Assembly (NCBI GenBank): GCA_900557255.1
Contig: USSA01000010.1
Location: 1 to 34,969, forward strand
Direction: 5' to 3'
From: an uncultured Prevotella sp.
Lineage (GTDB): Bacteria; Bacteroidota; Bacteroidia; Bacteroidales; Bacteroidaceae
Length of the DNA: 34,969 bases
This document shows, piece after piece, positions 18,377 to 26,474 of this stretch. A model generated the notes under the pieces. The model saw only the letters and a program-made list of their open reading frames with translations. It had not been told where the DNA came from and made no database searches. Positions within the stretch are counted from its first letter, which is position 1. Each line of letters begins with the position of its first letter. Made by a program: the position numbers and the translations under genes.

Positions 18377-18439
18377 ACTACTCTTTAACTACTCTACACT
18401 ATTTGCCCACTACGCTATTACTACTGCATGAATAGTTAA
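18377..18439. promoter_or_regulatory. Phased ACTAY motif array, candidate operator
   Basis: Between the divergent promoters, ACTA followed by C or T occurs at 18377, 18388, 18398, 18409 and 18420, that is, at steps of 11, 10, 11 and 11 bases, all on one face of the helix. The first two copies are identical 8-mers (ACTACTCT). The second is embedded in TTAACTA (18385-18391), whose inverse, TAGTTAA, occurs at 18433-18439. The position just upstream of the susC -33 element suits binding of the LuxR-type HTH of the adjacent regulator. The motif is seen in the sequence; protein binding is inferred. Confidence 0.55.
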
Positions 18440-18489
18440 CTTCTTGTTTTATAGAATGTTAAAGATACGCATATTTTTATCCTTTTTTC

Positions 18490-18520
18490 TTTGCCCATTC
18501 ACATATTTTTTGTATTTTTG
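18490..18520 (+). promoter_or_regulatory. Promoter of the PUL1 regulator gene
   Basis: TTTG (18490-18493) is followed after 19 bases by TATTTTTG (18513-18520), an exact match to the Bacteroidota -33/-7 pattern. Transcription would start near 18527 and give a leader of about 27 bases. The consensus match suggests steady expression of the sensor. Confidence 0.8.
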
Positions 18521-18553
18521 CATGCGGATTCAATAACAACTAAACTTTGAAAT

Positions 18554-21376
18554 ATGTCACGACTAACATTTATCTACATAAATATACTATGTTTTTTATG
18601 CTTTGCTGGGCAGAACTGCAAAGCACAAACCTTCATGCCTATCATCACCAATTATAACTCGTTCTCCTATCAATTCGGTATTCAAAATTGGAGTTGTACC
18701 CAAGACGATAGAGGCACAATGTATTTCGGCAACAACGATGGCATGCTTATCTATGACGGCTATGAGTGGACACATGCTGCTCTTCCCAACAAAGGAATCA
18801 TCCGCTCTGTTCTTGCTGATGGAGACAGAATCTACGTAGGAACTTATACTGACTTTGGATATTTCACACGCGACAACCGAGGTCGTATGACTTATCACTC
18901 TTTGTGGCCATCCCAGTATAAATCGCATAACGATGAGATATGGAATATCATTAAAGTGAAGGATCATATCTATTTCCAGTCTTTCTGTTCTTATTTCGAT
19001 TACGACGGCAAACAGGTTACGCCTTATTTCAATAATAAGGAATTACCCCTTTGGTTCTACCCTGCCAGAAACAATGTCTATACTCAAATTGTAAACGGCG
19101 GAATAAGCTTGGTCAAGAATGGAAAATTTCTGCCAGTTCTCTCTGCCACTAAAGTAAATGGCGACAACATTATGGGCATGTACGCCCTTTCCGGAAACAA
19201 GACCTTGCTGATTACGCACAAACAAGGATTCTTTATCATGGAAGGATCAGAGGCGACCCCTGTCCACACCAGTCTTGACGCAGAATTGTCGCGCTCTTTA
19301 GTCAACAGAACCGCTCTTCTTAACCCAACCACACTAATCGTAGGAACCATCAAAAATGGTGTTTATGCTATCAATCTCAACAATTTCCAAGTAATATGGC
19401 ACTACAACAAAGCCAACGGATTGCACAACAATACCGTTCTCAACCTCTATGTAGATAACAGCAAGAATCTCTGGGTAACGCTTGACAATGGCATTTCTCT
19501 GATACATACCGGTTTACCATTGTCGGTAATGAATATGGAAGGCTTCGGTATGACGTATGGCATGAGTATCATCAACAACCAGATGTATATTGCAACAAAC
19601 CAGTCGGTATGGCAATATGATATGGCGAAGCACCAGACCATCAACGTATCAGGATGCGAAGGCCAGAACTGGTACTTGGCGGCGATGAACACCCAAGTGT
19701 TTGTTGGCAACAATAATGGTATCAAGAACATTGTTGGGGACAAATCTTTCAATCTAAGCAATATCATCAATGGAAGTACTTGCCTCAAAGAATACCATCT
19801 CTTTGGGCAACATGCCTTGATAGAGTCTTCCTACACCATCTTTCATTTCTTTAGAAAAGAAGGTAACAGATGGGTTAACAGACAGGATATCAACGGCTTT
19901 AGTGCTCCTATCCGAGAATTCGAAATAGACAATACGGGCGTTCTCTGGGCAGCCCATATGAGTAAAGGTCTGTATCGGCTCACATTGTCAAAAGACCTTT
20001 CCCGCTTTACCAAAGTACAATATTATCCTTCGCTCAACAATGGGCCAGAACAGATGTTTCACGTCATGAACATCAATGGAAGAGTAGTCTTCTCTTATAA
20101 CAACGGGCTATATACTTACGATGATATCCAAAAGGAAATTGTAGCTTACAAGGGATGCGGATGGCTCAGCAATACCGGCATCATCACCTCTTCGTTCATT
20201 GACAAGAACCAATATTGGGTGCTTAATAAAGACGGTTTCTGGTTGATCCAATCCAACGAACAAAACGGACACCCAAAGGCATTTATATCGAACACCATCT
20301 TTGGAAAAGAAATCAACAACTACGGCCATGCGATGTATACGCAGGGAGCCAATACCTATTTCTTCCTGAACGATGGCATTGCCCGATATAATGGCAAAGA
20401 CATTCGTTCAAAGAGAAATCTGTATAAGATTTTCATCAAGGAGGTGACTACCAAGGGGAAGAACAACCATCAGGAATACCTGCCGATACATAGCAATAAA
20501 GAGGAGGTTGACTCAAGGGGAAATATGTTCTTCAAGCTATCTTATCCAAACTTTGATAACGAGAAACTGATATTTTGTTATACGCTGGCAAAAAATGGCA
20601 AAAAGCTGACAGAGAAAAGTAGTTCACCAACCATCTCTTATAATAACTTAGATTACGGAAACTATACTTTTACTGCAACCGTCAAGAGCCTGAGCGGAGA
20701 GGTACTGAGCGATTCTATCGTCTATCAATTCTCATACCCAGTCCCATTTTACCTTTCTATTTGGGCATGGTTTGGATATGCCTTCCTGCTCTATGTCTGC
20801 GTATATGGCTATACTCGCTGGCATACAAACAAGATTGTACGCCGCAACCAAAAGGTGGCAGAAGCAAAACTGATGGTACAGAAGATGAAGGTTCTGGAAC
20901 AGGAACGCATTATTGCCGAACAACAGAAGATTCTTCTAGAAAACGAATTGGAAATAAAAGGCAAAGAAACAGCAAGCATCGCATTCGATATGCTCGCGTT
21001 GAAAAACTCTATGGGCGATGTAAAGGAGCAACTCTTAAGCGGAATGCACCGGGGAACCTTAAGCTCACGGGATGTAAACAAGATTCTGATGCAGATGAAG
21101 AGTCAGGATACAGATTTATTCTGGAGTACCTTTCAGAACAACTTCGACCTCATCCACAAGCGTTTCTTCAGAAATCTGCACGAGAAATATCCGGAGCTTA
21201 CCGCCAACGATATGAAGATTTGCGCCCTGCTGCGACTAAATCTTAACACTAAGGATATTGCCAACTTTACACATCTCAGCATACGAGGTGTAGAAAGCGT
21301 AAGATACCGTCTGCGCAAAAAATTGGGTATTCCTAGCGAGAAATCGCTAACAGACTTCCTGATAGAATTTGAGTAG
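18554..21376 (+). CDS. Membrane-spanning one-component PUL regulator (propeller, YYY domain, LuxR-type HTH)
   Basis: This 940-residue sensor-regulator has a signal sequence (about 1-24, NCKA before QTF). A periplasmic beta-propeller region of about 30-620 carries two-component-propeller-like repeats (GTMYFGNNDGMLIYDG, KNLWVTLDNGISLI, GVLWAAHMSKGLYRL). A triple-tyrosine (YYY) domain spans about 655-728, one transmembrane helix 731-754, and a coiled coil about 760-805. A LuxR-like helix-turn-helix sits at about 878-935 (ELTANDMKICALLRLNLNTK, then SIRGVESVRYRLRKKLGI). No histidine kinase, receiver or phospho-acceptor domain lies between, so it is not a hybrid two-component system: ligand binding outside must act directly on the DNA-binding end. 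It is divergent from susC and is the obvious PUL1 activator. The coding strand differs from all other PUL1 genes. Confidence 0.9.
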   Translation: MSRLTFIYINILCFLCFAGQNCKAQTFMPIITNYNSFSYQFGIQNWSCTQDDRGTMYFGNNDGMLIYDGYEWTHAALPNKGIIRSVLADGDRIYVGTYTDFGYFTRDNRGRMTYHSLWPSQYKSHNDEIWNIIKVKDHIYFQSFCSYFDYDGKQVTPYFNNKELPLWFYPARNNVYTQIVNGGISLVKNGKFLPVLSATKVNGDNIMGMYALSGNKTLLITHKQGFFIMEGSEATPVHTSLDAELSRSLVNRTALLNPTTLIVGTIKNGVYAINLNNFQVIWHYNKANGLHNNTVLNLYVDNSKNLWVTLDNGISLIHTGLPLSVMNMEGFGMTYGMSIINNQMYIATNQSVWQYDMAKHQTINVSGCEGQNWYLAAMNTQVFVGNNNGIKNIVGDKSFNLSNIINGSTCLKEYHLFGQHALIESSYTIFHFFRKEGNRWVNRQDINGFSAPIREFEIDNTGVLWAAHMSKGLYRLTLSKDLSRFTKVQYYPSLNNGPEQMFHVMNINGRVVFSYNNGLYTYDDIQKEIVAYKGCGWLSNTGIITSSFIDKNQYWVLNKDGFWLIQSNEQNGHPKAFISNTIFGKEINNYGHAMYTQGANTYFFLNDGIARYNGKDIRSKRNLYKIFIKEVTTKGKNNHQEYLPIHSNKEEVDSRGNMFFKLSYPNFDNEKLIFCYTLAKNGKKLTEKSSSPTISYNNLDYGNYTFTATVKSLSGEVLSDSIVYQFSYPVPFYLSIWAWFGYAFLLYVCVYGYTRWHTNKIVRRNQKVAEAKLMVQKMKVLEQERIIAEQQKILLENELEIKGKETASIAFDMLALKNSMGDVKEQLLSGMHRGTLSSRDVNKILMQMKSQDTDLFWSTFQNNFDLIHKRFFRNLHEKYPELTANDMKICALLRLNLNTKDIANFTHLSIRGVESVRYRLRKKLGIPSEKSLTDFLIEFE

Positions 21377-21422
21377 GCAATCGCATATTTGGGGCTATTC
21401 AAGATAAAAAATACGCAAACAT

Positions 21423-21474
21423 TTTGCTGATTCCATATTTTCTATTATCTTTGCATGAGATTTGCTGCATCTCA
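21423..21474 (+). promoter_or_regulatory. Promoter of upp with hairpin at the transcript start
   Basis: TTTG (21423-21426) is followed after 19 bases by TATCTTTG (21446-21453), an exact Bacteroidota promoter. A dyad TGAGAT/ATCTCA (21456-21461 with 21469-21474, 7-base loop) lies at the expected start of transcription. It could be an operator or a 5' stabilising hairpin of the upp mRNA. Confidence 0.78.
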
Positions 21475-21515
21475 GCTATCTGAAAACAAAACGAGAAATA
21501 TAAAACTACAGCTAT

Positions 21516-22175
21516 ATGAAGATAAATAATCTGAGCGAGCACAACTGCATCATCAACCGCTATCTGGCAGAGATGCGTGACTGCGATTATCAAAAGAACC
21601 GATTGCTCTTCCGCAACAACATCATGAGAATCGGTGAGTATGAAGCCTTTGAAATATCAAAGACTCTTAATTACGAAAAGACTGAGGTGACTACACCGCT
21701 CGGTGTGGCCCAGGTCAATCTTCCTACCGAAAAGATTGTCATCGGTACTATATTCCGTGCCGGACTTCCTTTCCACGAAGGTTTCCTCAATGTTTTCGAC
21801 CACTCTGGCAATGCCTTTGTGAGTGCTTATCGCGAGTATACCAACAAGGAGCATACTGAGGTGGGCGTACATATCGAATACCTCGCCACACCTGATCTTA
21901 CTGATAAGGTGCTCATCATTGCCGACCCTATGCTTGCCACAGGTATCAGCATGGAGATGGGTATGAAGGCTTTCCTCACCAAGGGCAATCCTAAACATAT
22001 CCACATAGCCTGTGTTCTCGCTGCACCTGAGGGCATTGAGCACGTCAAGAAGACCTTCCCTGAGGACAAGACTACTATTTGGTGTGCCTCTATTGATGAG
22101 GGGTTGAACGAGCATAAGTATATCGTGCCAGGCTTCGGCGACGCCGGCGACTTGTGCTATGGCAGCAAGCTCTAA
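21516..22175 (+). CDS. upp: Uracil phosphoribosyltransferase
   Basis: This 219-residue cytosolic salvage enzyme joins uracil and PRPP to make UMP. The PRPP-binding loop reads DPMLATGIS at 137-145, and the uracil-binding C-terminal block reads PGFGDAGDLCYG at 205-216. RAGLPFHEGF at 81-90 corresponds to the family RAGL(P/V) segment. Length is standard. The gene stands alone behind a clear promoter and ends facing the nucleoside kinase gene, another pyrimidine-type kinase relative, across a 502-base region with large inverted repeats. No simple T-tailed terminator follows; the big palindrome at 22235-22498 may serve that purpose. Confidence 0.96.
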   Translation: MKINNLSEHNCIINRYLAEMRDCDYQKNRLLFRNNIMRIGEYEAFEISKTLNYEKTEVTTPLGVAQVNLPTEKIVIGTIFRAGLPFHEGFLNVFDHSGNAFVSAYREYTNKEHTEVGVHIEYLATPDLTDKVLIIADPMLATGISMEMGMKAFLTKGNPKHIHIACVLAAPEGIEHVKKTFPEDKTTIWCASIDEGLNEHKYIVPGFGDAGDLCYGSKL

Positions 22176-22234
22176 GCTGCAGGCTTTATAAATTCGTACG
22201 CTTTATATAAAGTATAGCAACTCTACTCTGAAAT

Positions 22235-22498
22235 ACTCTTCACTCTTCACCTTTCGGCCCGAAACCCCTGTGTTTATCGGCATTCCGAGGGGTGAAGAGT
22301 TATTTGTATCTCTTCACCCACTCTTCACCACTCTTCACCGCTCTATTCTGGCGGATTGCAAATTCGCCGGAACTGAGGGTGCCGGAACTGAAGGGTGAAG
22401 AATGGTGAAGAGTGGGTGAAGAGTGCCCGAACACTCTTCACCCCTCGGAATGCCGATAAACACAGGGGTTTCGGAGCATTTGGTGAAGAGTGAAGAGT
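22235..22498. repeat. 264-bp nested inverted-repeat element made of CTCTTCACC words
   Basis: Three sets of arms are nested around one centre. The outer arms, 22235-22251 and 22482-22498, match 17 of 17. The middle arms, 22261-22300 and 22433-22472, match 40 of 40. The inner arms, 22311-22339 and 22394-22422, match 28 of 29. Loops of equal size (9 and 9, 10 and 10 bases) separate the arms on both sides. The centre holds two direct copies of GCCGGAACTGA (22366 and 22381). About a dozen copies of CTCTTCAC or its complement lie within it. It sits between the convergent upp and kinase genes, contains no gene, and has no clear target-site duplication. A MITE-like or REP-like element acting as a two-way terminator is possible. 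Confidence 0.9.
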
Positions 22499-22580
22499 TT
22501 TTCGTCTATCGCATAAAAAAGAAAATCAGACGCCTAAAAGGAAACCAGATAAACCCATTTCCGAGGACTGTTAAAGACAA

Positions 22581-22656
22581 ACAGCCGACTAGCGGATAAG
22601 GCGCTAGTCGGCTGTCCGGCTTCTGCCAGTTGGCTGTCCTACTCAAACAGCCAACT
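22581..22656. repeat. Pair of related hairpins between upp and the kinase gene
   Basis: The first hairpin has a perfect 14-bp stem, ACAGCCGACTAGCG (22581-22594) with its complement at 22602-22615 and a 7-base loop. The second has a perfect 10-bp stem, AGTTGGCTGT (22628-22637) with 22647-22656 and a 9-base loop. The stems share the core ACAGCC(G/A)ACT. They lie 22-97 bases after the kinase stop on the minus strand. The first is followed there by TTGTCTTTAAC, so it could terminate the kinase transcript, although the tail is weak. The remaining bases between 22499 and 22580 show nothing recognisable. Confidence 0.7.
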
Positions 22657-22677
22657 TATCTCCGAAAGATAAAACCT

Positions 22678-24339
22678 TTAATAATGGAACGAGCTGCCTC
22701 CCAAGAACTCTCGCAGAAGCGAAGTAGGCGGCAGATTATTATAAGGTATACCCTTGAAGTATTTCAGGAACTTAAGCAACCGGTAAGCCTCAGCATATTC
22801 CTCGCAATTCTCCGGAACCTGCTGCAGCAGCGGCTCTGCCTGCGTCTTAATCACAGCCAGCTCATAAAGCATCGCCGTATTGAGCATCGCATCGGCATTC
22901 TCCTGGAACGGGAATATCCACTTGTTCTCACCCGCCCTTACCGAAGGCCAGCGATGAATGGTTTCCTGGGCAGAGACACCTCGATACTTGTAATCGCGGA
23001 TGATGCGGCGAAGCAAACGGTTGTCTGTTGTCGGGATATAATTGTGATTATCCAGAAGAATCGTGGTCAGCGCCGAAGCATATACTCTGAATATCTGCTC
23101 CTGCGGGATGTGGGCCGTCAGTTCAGGGTTTAATGCATGAATGCCCTCTACCACCAGCACATTGTTATCGTTCATCTTCAGCTTGTTGCCGCTCTTTTTA
23201 CTCTTTCCGCTCTGGAAATCATACTTCGGCAATTCTACCTCCTCACCACGGAACAAGGCGTTGAACTGCTCGTTGATCAAATCGAGATCCAGAGCATAGA
23301 TGCTCTCATAATCATATTCGCCCGAAGCATCCTTCGGCGTTTTCTCCCTATCTACGAAATAATCATCGAGCGAAATCTGGAGCGGTTTCAATCCGTTAAC
23401 GGCAAGCTGTATGCTCAGGCGCTTGCACGAAGTGGTCTTGCCCGAAGAAGAAGGACCTGCCAGCAGCACCAGTTTCACGCCCTTGCGGCTGGCAATCTCC
23501 TCAGCAATCTTGGCAATCTTCTTCTCCTGCAGCGCCTCGCTGATATTGATGATGTCGGTAGAATGATTGGAATCTATCGCCTGGTTAAAATCGCCTACAG
23601 TCCTGATGCCCAGGATACTCTGCCAGCGATGATGCTCCTTGAATATCTCAAACATCTTGTCCTGTCGGGTCATTTCGCCCAGCACATCTGGGTTCTTGAG
23701 CGAAGGAATGCGCAGGAGCATGCCATCATAATATTTCTCCAGCCCGAAGAGATAGAGCTGCGAGGTATTGGTGAGCAGCGTGCCGTAGTAATAATCTACA
23801 TAATCACCTATTTTATAATAGGTAGTATAGATAGAGCCCGATGTCTTGAGCAGTTTCACCTTTTCCACATCCCCTTTCTCCTGGAACAGCGCAACTGCCT
23901 CTTCGGTAGGCACGGTGAAGCGGCGTATCGGCATCCTGGCATCGATAATCTCCTGCATGCGACGGCGGATGATGTTCACATCTTCATCAACAACAGGTCT
24001 GCCCAGACGGATATCTACGTAGAAACCATTCGATACGGGGATATCAATCACCACATCTGTAGCAGGATAAATGTCCTGTACCGCCTTGCAGAGAACAAAG
24101 AAGAGGGTACGGGTATATGCACGCGAACCGGATGAAGAAGTCATATCAAGGAATTCTACATCTTTAGAATTATAAACACGATAATGCATGCCTTCAACCT
24201 TGTTATTTACCCTTGCAGACACCGGTCCGTGGGTCATTTTGAGGTCAAATGCAGAAAAAATATCAAAAAGTGTGCTTCCGATTTCTACTTTCTGAGATTT
24301 TTTATTATTTTTGCAACGGATTTGAATTGCTTGTTTCAT
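22678..24339 (-). CDS. Nucleoside kinase (TGS-like N-terminus, uridine-kinase/PRK-type domain)
   Basis: This 553-residue cytosolic protein combines a TGS-like N-terminus (about 1-65) and a threonyl-tRNA-synthetase-like second domain (about 70-240) with a phosphoribulokinase/uridine-kinase ATPase domain (about 285-490). The Walker A motif is GPSSSGKTT at 295-303, followed by SLDDYFVDRE, the usual kinase acceptor region, and VVEGIHALNPEL, the Walker B-like strand. Such fusions are annotated as nucleoside kinases across Bacteroidota and Firmicutes, but the true substrate is not established. It should not be mistaken for a threonyl-tRNA synthetase, since the class II catalytic core is missing. 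It faces upp and is divergent from the Na/Pi cotransporter gene, 171 bases away. Length is usual for the fusion. Confidence 0.88.
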   Translation of the reverse strand: MKQAIQIRCKNNKKSQKVEIGSTLFDIFSAFDLKMTHGPVSARVNNKVEGMHYRVYNSKDVEFLDMTSSSGSRAYTRTLFFVLCKAVQDIYPATDVVIDIPVSNGFYVDIRLGRPVVDEDVNIIRRRMQEIIDARMPIRRFTVPTEEAVALFQEKGDVEKVKLLKTSGSIYTTYYKIGDYVDYYYGTLLTNTSQLYLFGLEKYYDGMLLRIPSLKNPDVLGEMTRQDKMFEIFKEHHRWQSILGIRTVGDFNQAIDSNHSTDIINISEALQEKKIAKIAEEIASRKGVKLVLLAGPSSSGKTTSCKRLSIQLAVNGLKPLQISLDDYFVDREKTPKDASGEYDYESIYALDLDLINEQFNALFRGEEVELPKYDFQSGKSKKSGNKLKMNDNNVLVVEGIHALNPELTAHIPQEQIFRVYASALTTILLDNHNYIPTTDNRLLRRIIRDYKYRGVSAQETIHRWPSVRAGENKWIFPFQENADAMLNTAMLYELAVIKTQAEPLLQQVPENCEEYAEAYRLLKFLKYFKGIPYNNLPPTSLLREFLGGSSFHY

Positions 24340-24358
24340 TTGTATTAAAACTATGTTA

Positions 24359-24366
24359 CAAAATTA
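24359..24366 (-). promoter_or_regulatory. Promoter -7 box before the nucleoside kinase gene
   Basis: On the minus strand TAATTTTG fits TAnnTTTG 19 bases before the kinase ATG, giving a leader of only 10-15 bases. The -33 position holds TTCG instead of TTTG. No convincing plus-strand promoter for the Na/Pi cotransporter was found in the rest of this gap (24340-24510). Confidence 0.5.
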
Positions 24367-24510
24367 AACTAATCTACCCGCTCTCGAAGCCCCCGAAGGT
24401 GCTTTTTGAGCATCGGCTTACTCTTTTTAGAAGAGAGACGCCTACAGAGTGTAAAGTTACGAAGAAATTCGGAAACTTGATGTATTTGACAACATTAATT
24501 AAGTTATTAT

Positions 24511-26220
24511 ATGTCGATTTGGATATTTTTTAAGCTTATTGGAGCACTCGCCCTACTGATGTTCGGTATGAAGTCCATGAGCGACAGTTTGCAGAAGATG
24601 GCAGGACCACAGCTCCGCCATGTGTTAGGAACCATGACCACCAATCGTTTGACGGGCATCCTCTCGGGTACGCTCATCACCGCAGCGGTGCAGTCTTCTA
24701 CAGCCACAACGGTGATGACCGTATCATTCGTTAACGCAGGTCTCCTTACCCTAGCCCAGGCTATCTCCGTTATCATGGGCGCCAACATCGGAACCACGCT
24801 CACCGCATGGATCATGAGTGCCGGTTTCTCGTTTAACATCACAGATTTTGTATGGCCGGCGTTCTTCATCGCCATCATCCTGATTTACAGCAAGAAGCGC
24901 AAGATTATCGGCGACTTCATCTTCGGTATATCCTTTATGTTTCTCGGTTTGGGAACTTTACGCCAAACCGGTATCGACATGGATCTGGCTCATAATCAGC
25001 CGGTTCTAGAATTCTTTGCAAGTTTCGATCCTCACAGTTTCCAGACTACCATCACCTTCCTGATTATCGGTAGCATACTCACTATGTGCGTGCAGAGTTC
25101 GGCAGCCGTCATGGCGATTACGATGATTCTCTGTTCTACCGGCGTATTGCCTATCTATCAGGGTATTGCGCTTGTGATGGGTGAGAATATCGGAACAACC
25201 GTAACCTCCAATGTGGCAGCGCTCACCGCCAACACCCAGGCCCGGAGAGCGGCGATGGCTCACATGGTGTTCAACATCTTCGGTGTGCTTTGGATACTCT
25301 GCGTGTTCCGCCCGTTCATCCATCTGGTTTGTGGCTGGGTAGGTTATGACGACATGATGGAGAAGACCGATCCTCATTTCGTAGCCAATGCCGCCAAGCT
25401 ATCCTTTGTGCTTGCCGCCTTCCATACCACCTTTAACCTATCCAACACCTTTATCCTGGTTTGGTTCATTCCACAGATAGAGAAGCTGGTATGCAAGATT
25501 ATCCGTCCTAAGAAGAATGCCGATGAAGACGATTTCCGCCTGCGCTTTATCCAGAGCGGTATCATGAAGACACCGGAAATCTCTGTCTTGGAGGCACAGA
25601 AGGAAATCCATTGTTTTGCCGAGCGCATCCAGCGCATGTTCGGTATGGTGAAGACGCTTCTTGGCGAAACCAATGAAGATAAGTTTGTAAAACTCTATAG
25701 CCGCATCGAGAAATACGAGGGCATCTCTGACAACATGGAGATTGAGATTGCCAAGTATCTCGACCAGGTGAGCGATTCTCATCTTTCTGACGAGACCAAG
25801 GCAAAGATTCGTGCCATGCTCCGTGAGATTTCTGAGATTGAGAGTATCGGTGACAGCTGCTTCAACATCGCACGCACGCTGAACCGCCGCTTCAAGGGCA
25901 AGGAAGACTTCATCACTTCACAGTATGAGCACATGCACCAGATGATGGAACTTACCGACAATGCCCTTACCCAGATGAACATCACCCTCGTAGGTCATAA
26001 GGGAGACAACGATGCCAACCTCTCTTTCAACATCGAGAACGAAATCAACAACTATCGCAATCAGTTGAAGAGCCAGAACATCAACGATGTAAACAACCAT
26101 CTCTATACCTACGCCATCGGTACCATGTATATGGATATCATCCAGGAATGCGAGAAACTCGGCGACTACGTGGTGAACGTAGTGGAGGCTCGAATGGGTG
26201 TAAGACAGCATGAGGCATAG
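24511..26220 (+). CDS. Na/Pi cotransporter family protein with PhoU-like tail
   Basis: This 569-residue inner-membrane protein belongs to the sodium-phosphate cotransporter (PF02690, NptA/YjbB-like) family. Two inverted half-repeats are visible: QSSTATT at 61-67 with GANIGTT at 90-96, and QSSAAVMA at 195-202 with GENIGTT at 224-230. About 8-9 hydrophobic segments occupy residues 1-330. The cytoplasmic tail, about 360-560, is helical and PhoU-like (EISEIESIGDSCFNIARTL, IIQECEKLGDYVVNVVEA), which suggests phosphate-linked control. It would move inorganic phosphate with sodium; direction in this subfamily is debated. It stands between the nucleoside kinase and PUL2. Since PUL2 encodes phosphate-releasing enzymes a link is conceivable, but it lies on the other strand and has different base composition, so it is probably a separate housekeeping gene. 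Confidence 0.92.
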   Translation: MSIWIFFKLIGALALLMFGMKSMSDSLQKMAGPQLRHVLGTMTTNRLTGILSGTLITAAVQSSTATTVMTVSFVNAGLLTLAQAISVIMGANIGTTLTAWIMSAGFSFNITDFVWPAFFIAIILIYSKKRKIIGDFIFGISFMFLGLGTLRQTGIDMDLAHNQPVLEFFASFDPHSFQTTITFLIIGSILTMCVQSSAAVMAITMILCSTGVLPIYQGIALVMGENIGTTVTSNVAALTANTQARRAAMAHMVFNIFGVLWILCVFRPFIHLVCGWVGYDDMMEKTDPHFVANAAKLSFVLAAFHTTFNLSNTFILVWFIPQIEKLVCKIIRPKKNADEDDFRLRFIQSGIMKTPEISVLEAQKEIHCFAERIQRMFGMVKTLLGETNEDKFVKLYSRIEKYEGISDNMEIEIAKYLDQVSDSHLSDETKAKIRAMLREISEIESIGDSCFNIARTLNRRFKGKEDFITSQYEHMHQMMELTDNALTQMNITLVGHKGDNDANLSFNIENEINNYRNQLKSQNINDVNNHLYTYAIGTMYMDIIQECEKLGDYVVNVVEARMGVRQHEA

Positions 26221-26474
26221 GGAATTTACGATGAATGAATCATGAAAAACATTTCAGTAATTTTGTCCTCGGTGAGCATAGCGAATCTTGTTGTTTTCTT
26301 TGTTATTATTTGCACTATAAAGTTACAACAATTTTCGCTAACCACCAATTTTACAGACAATTATAATTCATCGAACTCACGTTATTAAAAGGTAATGCAA
26401 ACCGAGTGGAAAATAAAATGAAAGGGCGGAAAAGTTGGTTTGGCAAAAGGTGAAAAGAGTGAAAAGATAAATAT

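Noticed and set aside
18554..21376. Hybrid two-component system regulator
   Set aside because: The segment after the transmembrane helix shows no H-box, ATPase or receiver motifs and the HTH is LuxR-like, not AraC-like.
22235..22498. CRISPR array made of CTCTTCACC repeats
   Set aside because: The words are only 8-9 bases, occur in both orientations and lie in one symmetric palindrome; there are no uniform spacers and no cas genes.
23137..24135. A 332-codon open frame on the plus strand opposite the nucleoside kinase
   Set aside because: The minus strand carries a full kinase with Walker A motif; the plus frame shows no motif, signal peptide or promoter.
22678..24339. Threonyl-tRNA synthetase
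   Set aside because: Only the TGS-like and second accessory domains resemble it; the class II catalytic core is replaced by a P-loop kinase domain.
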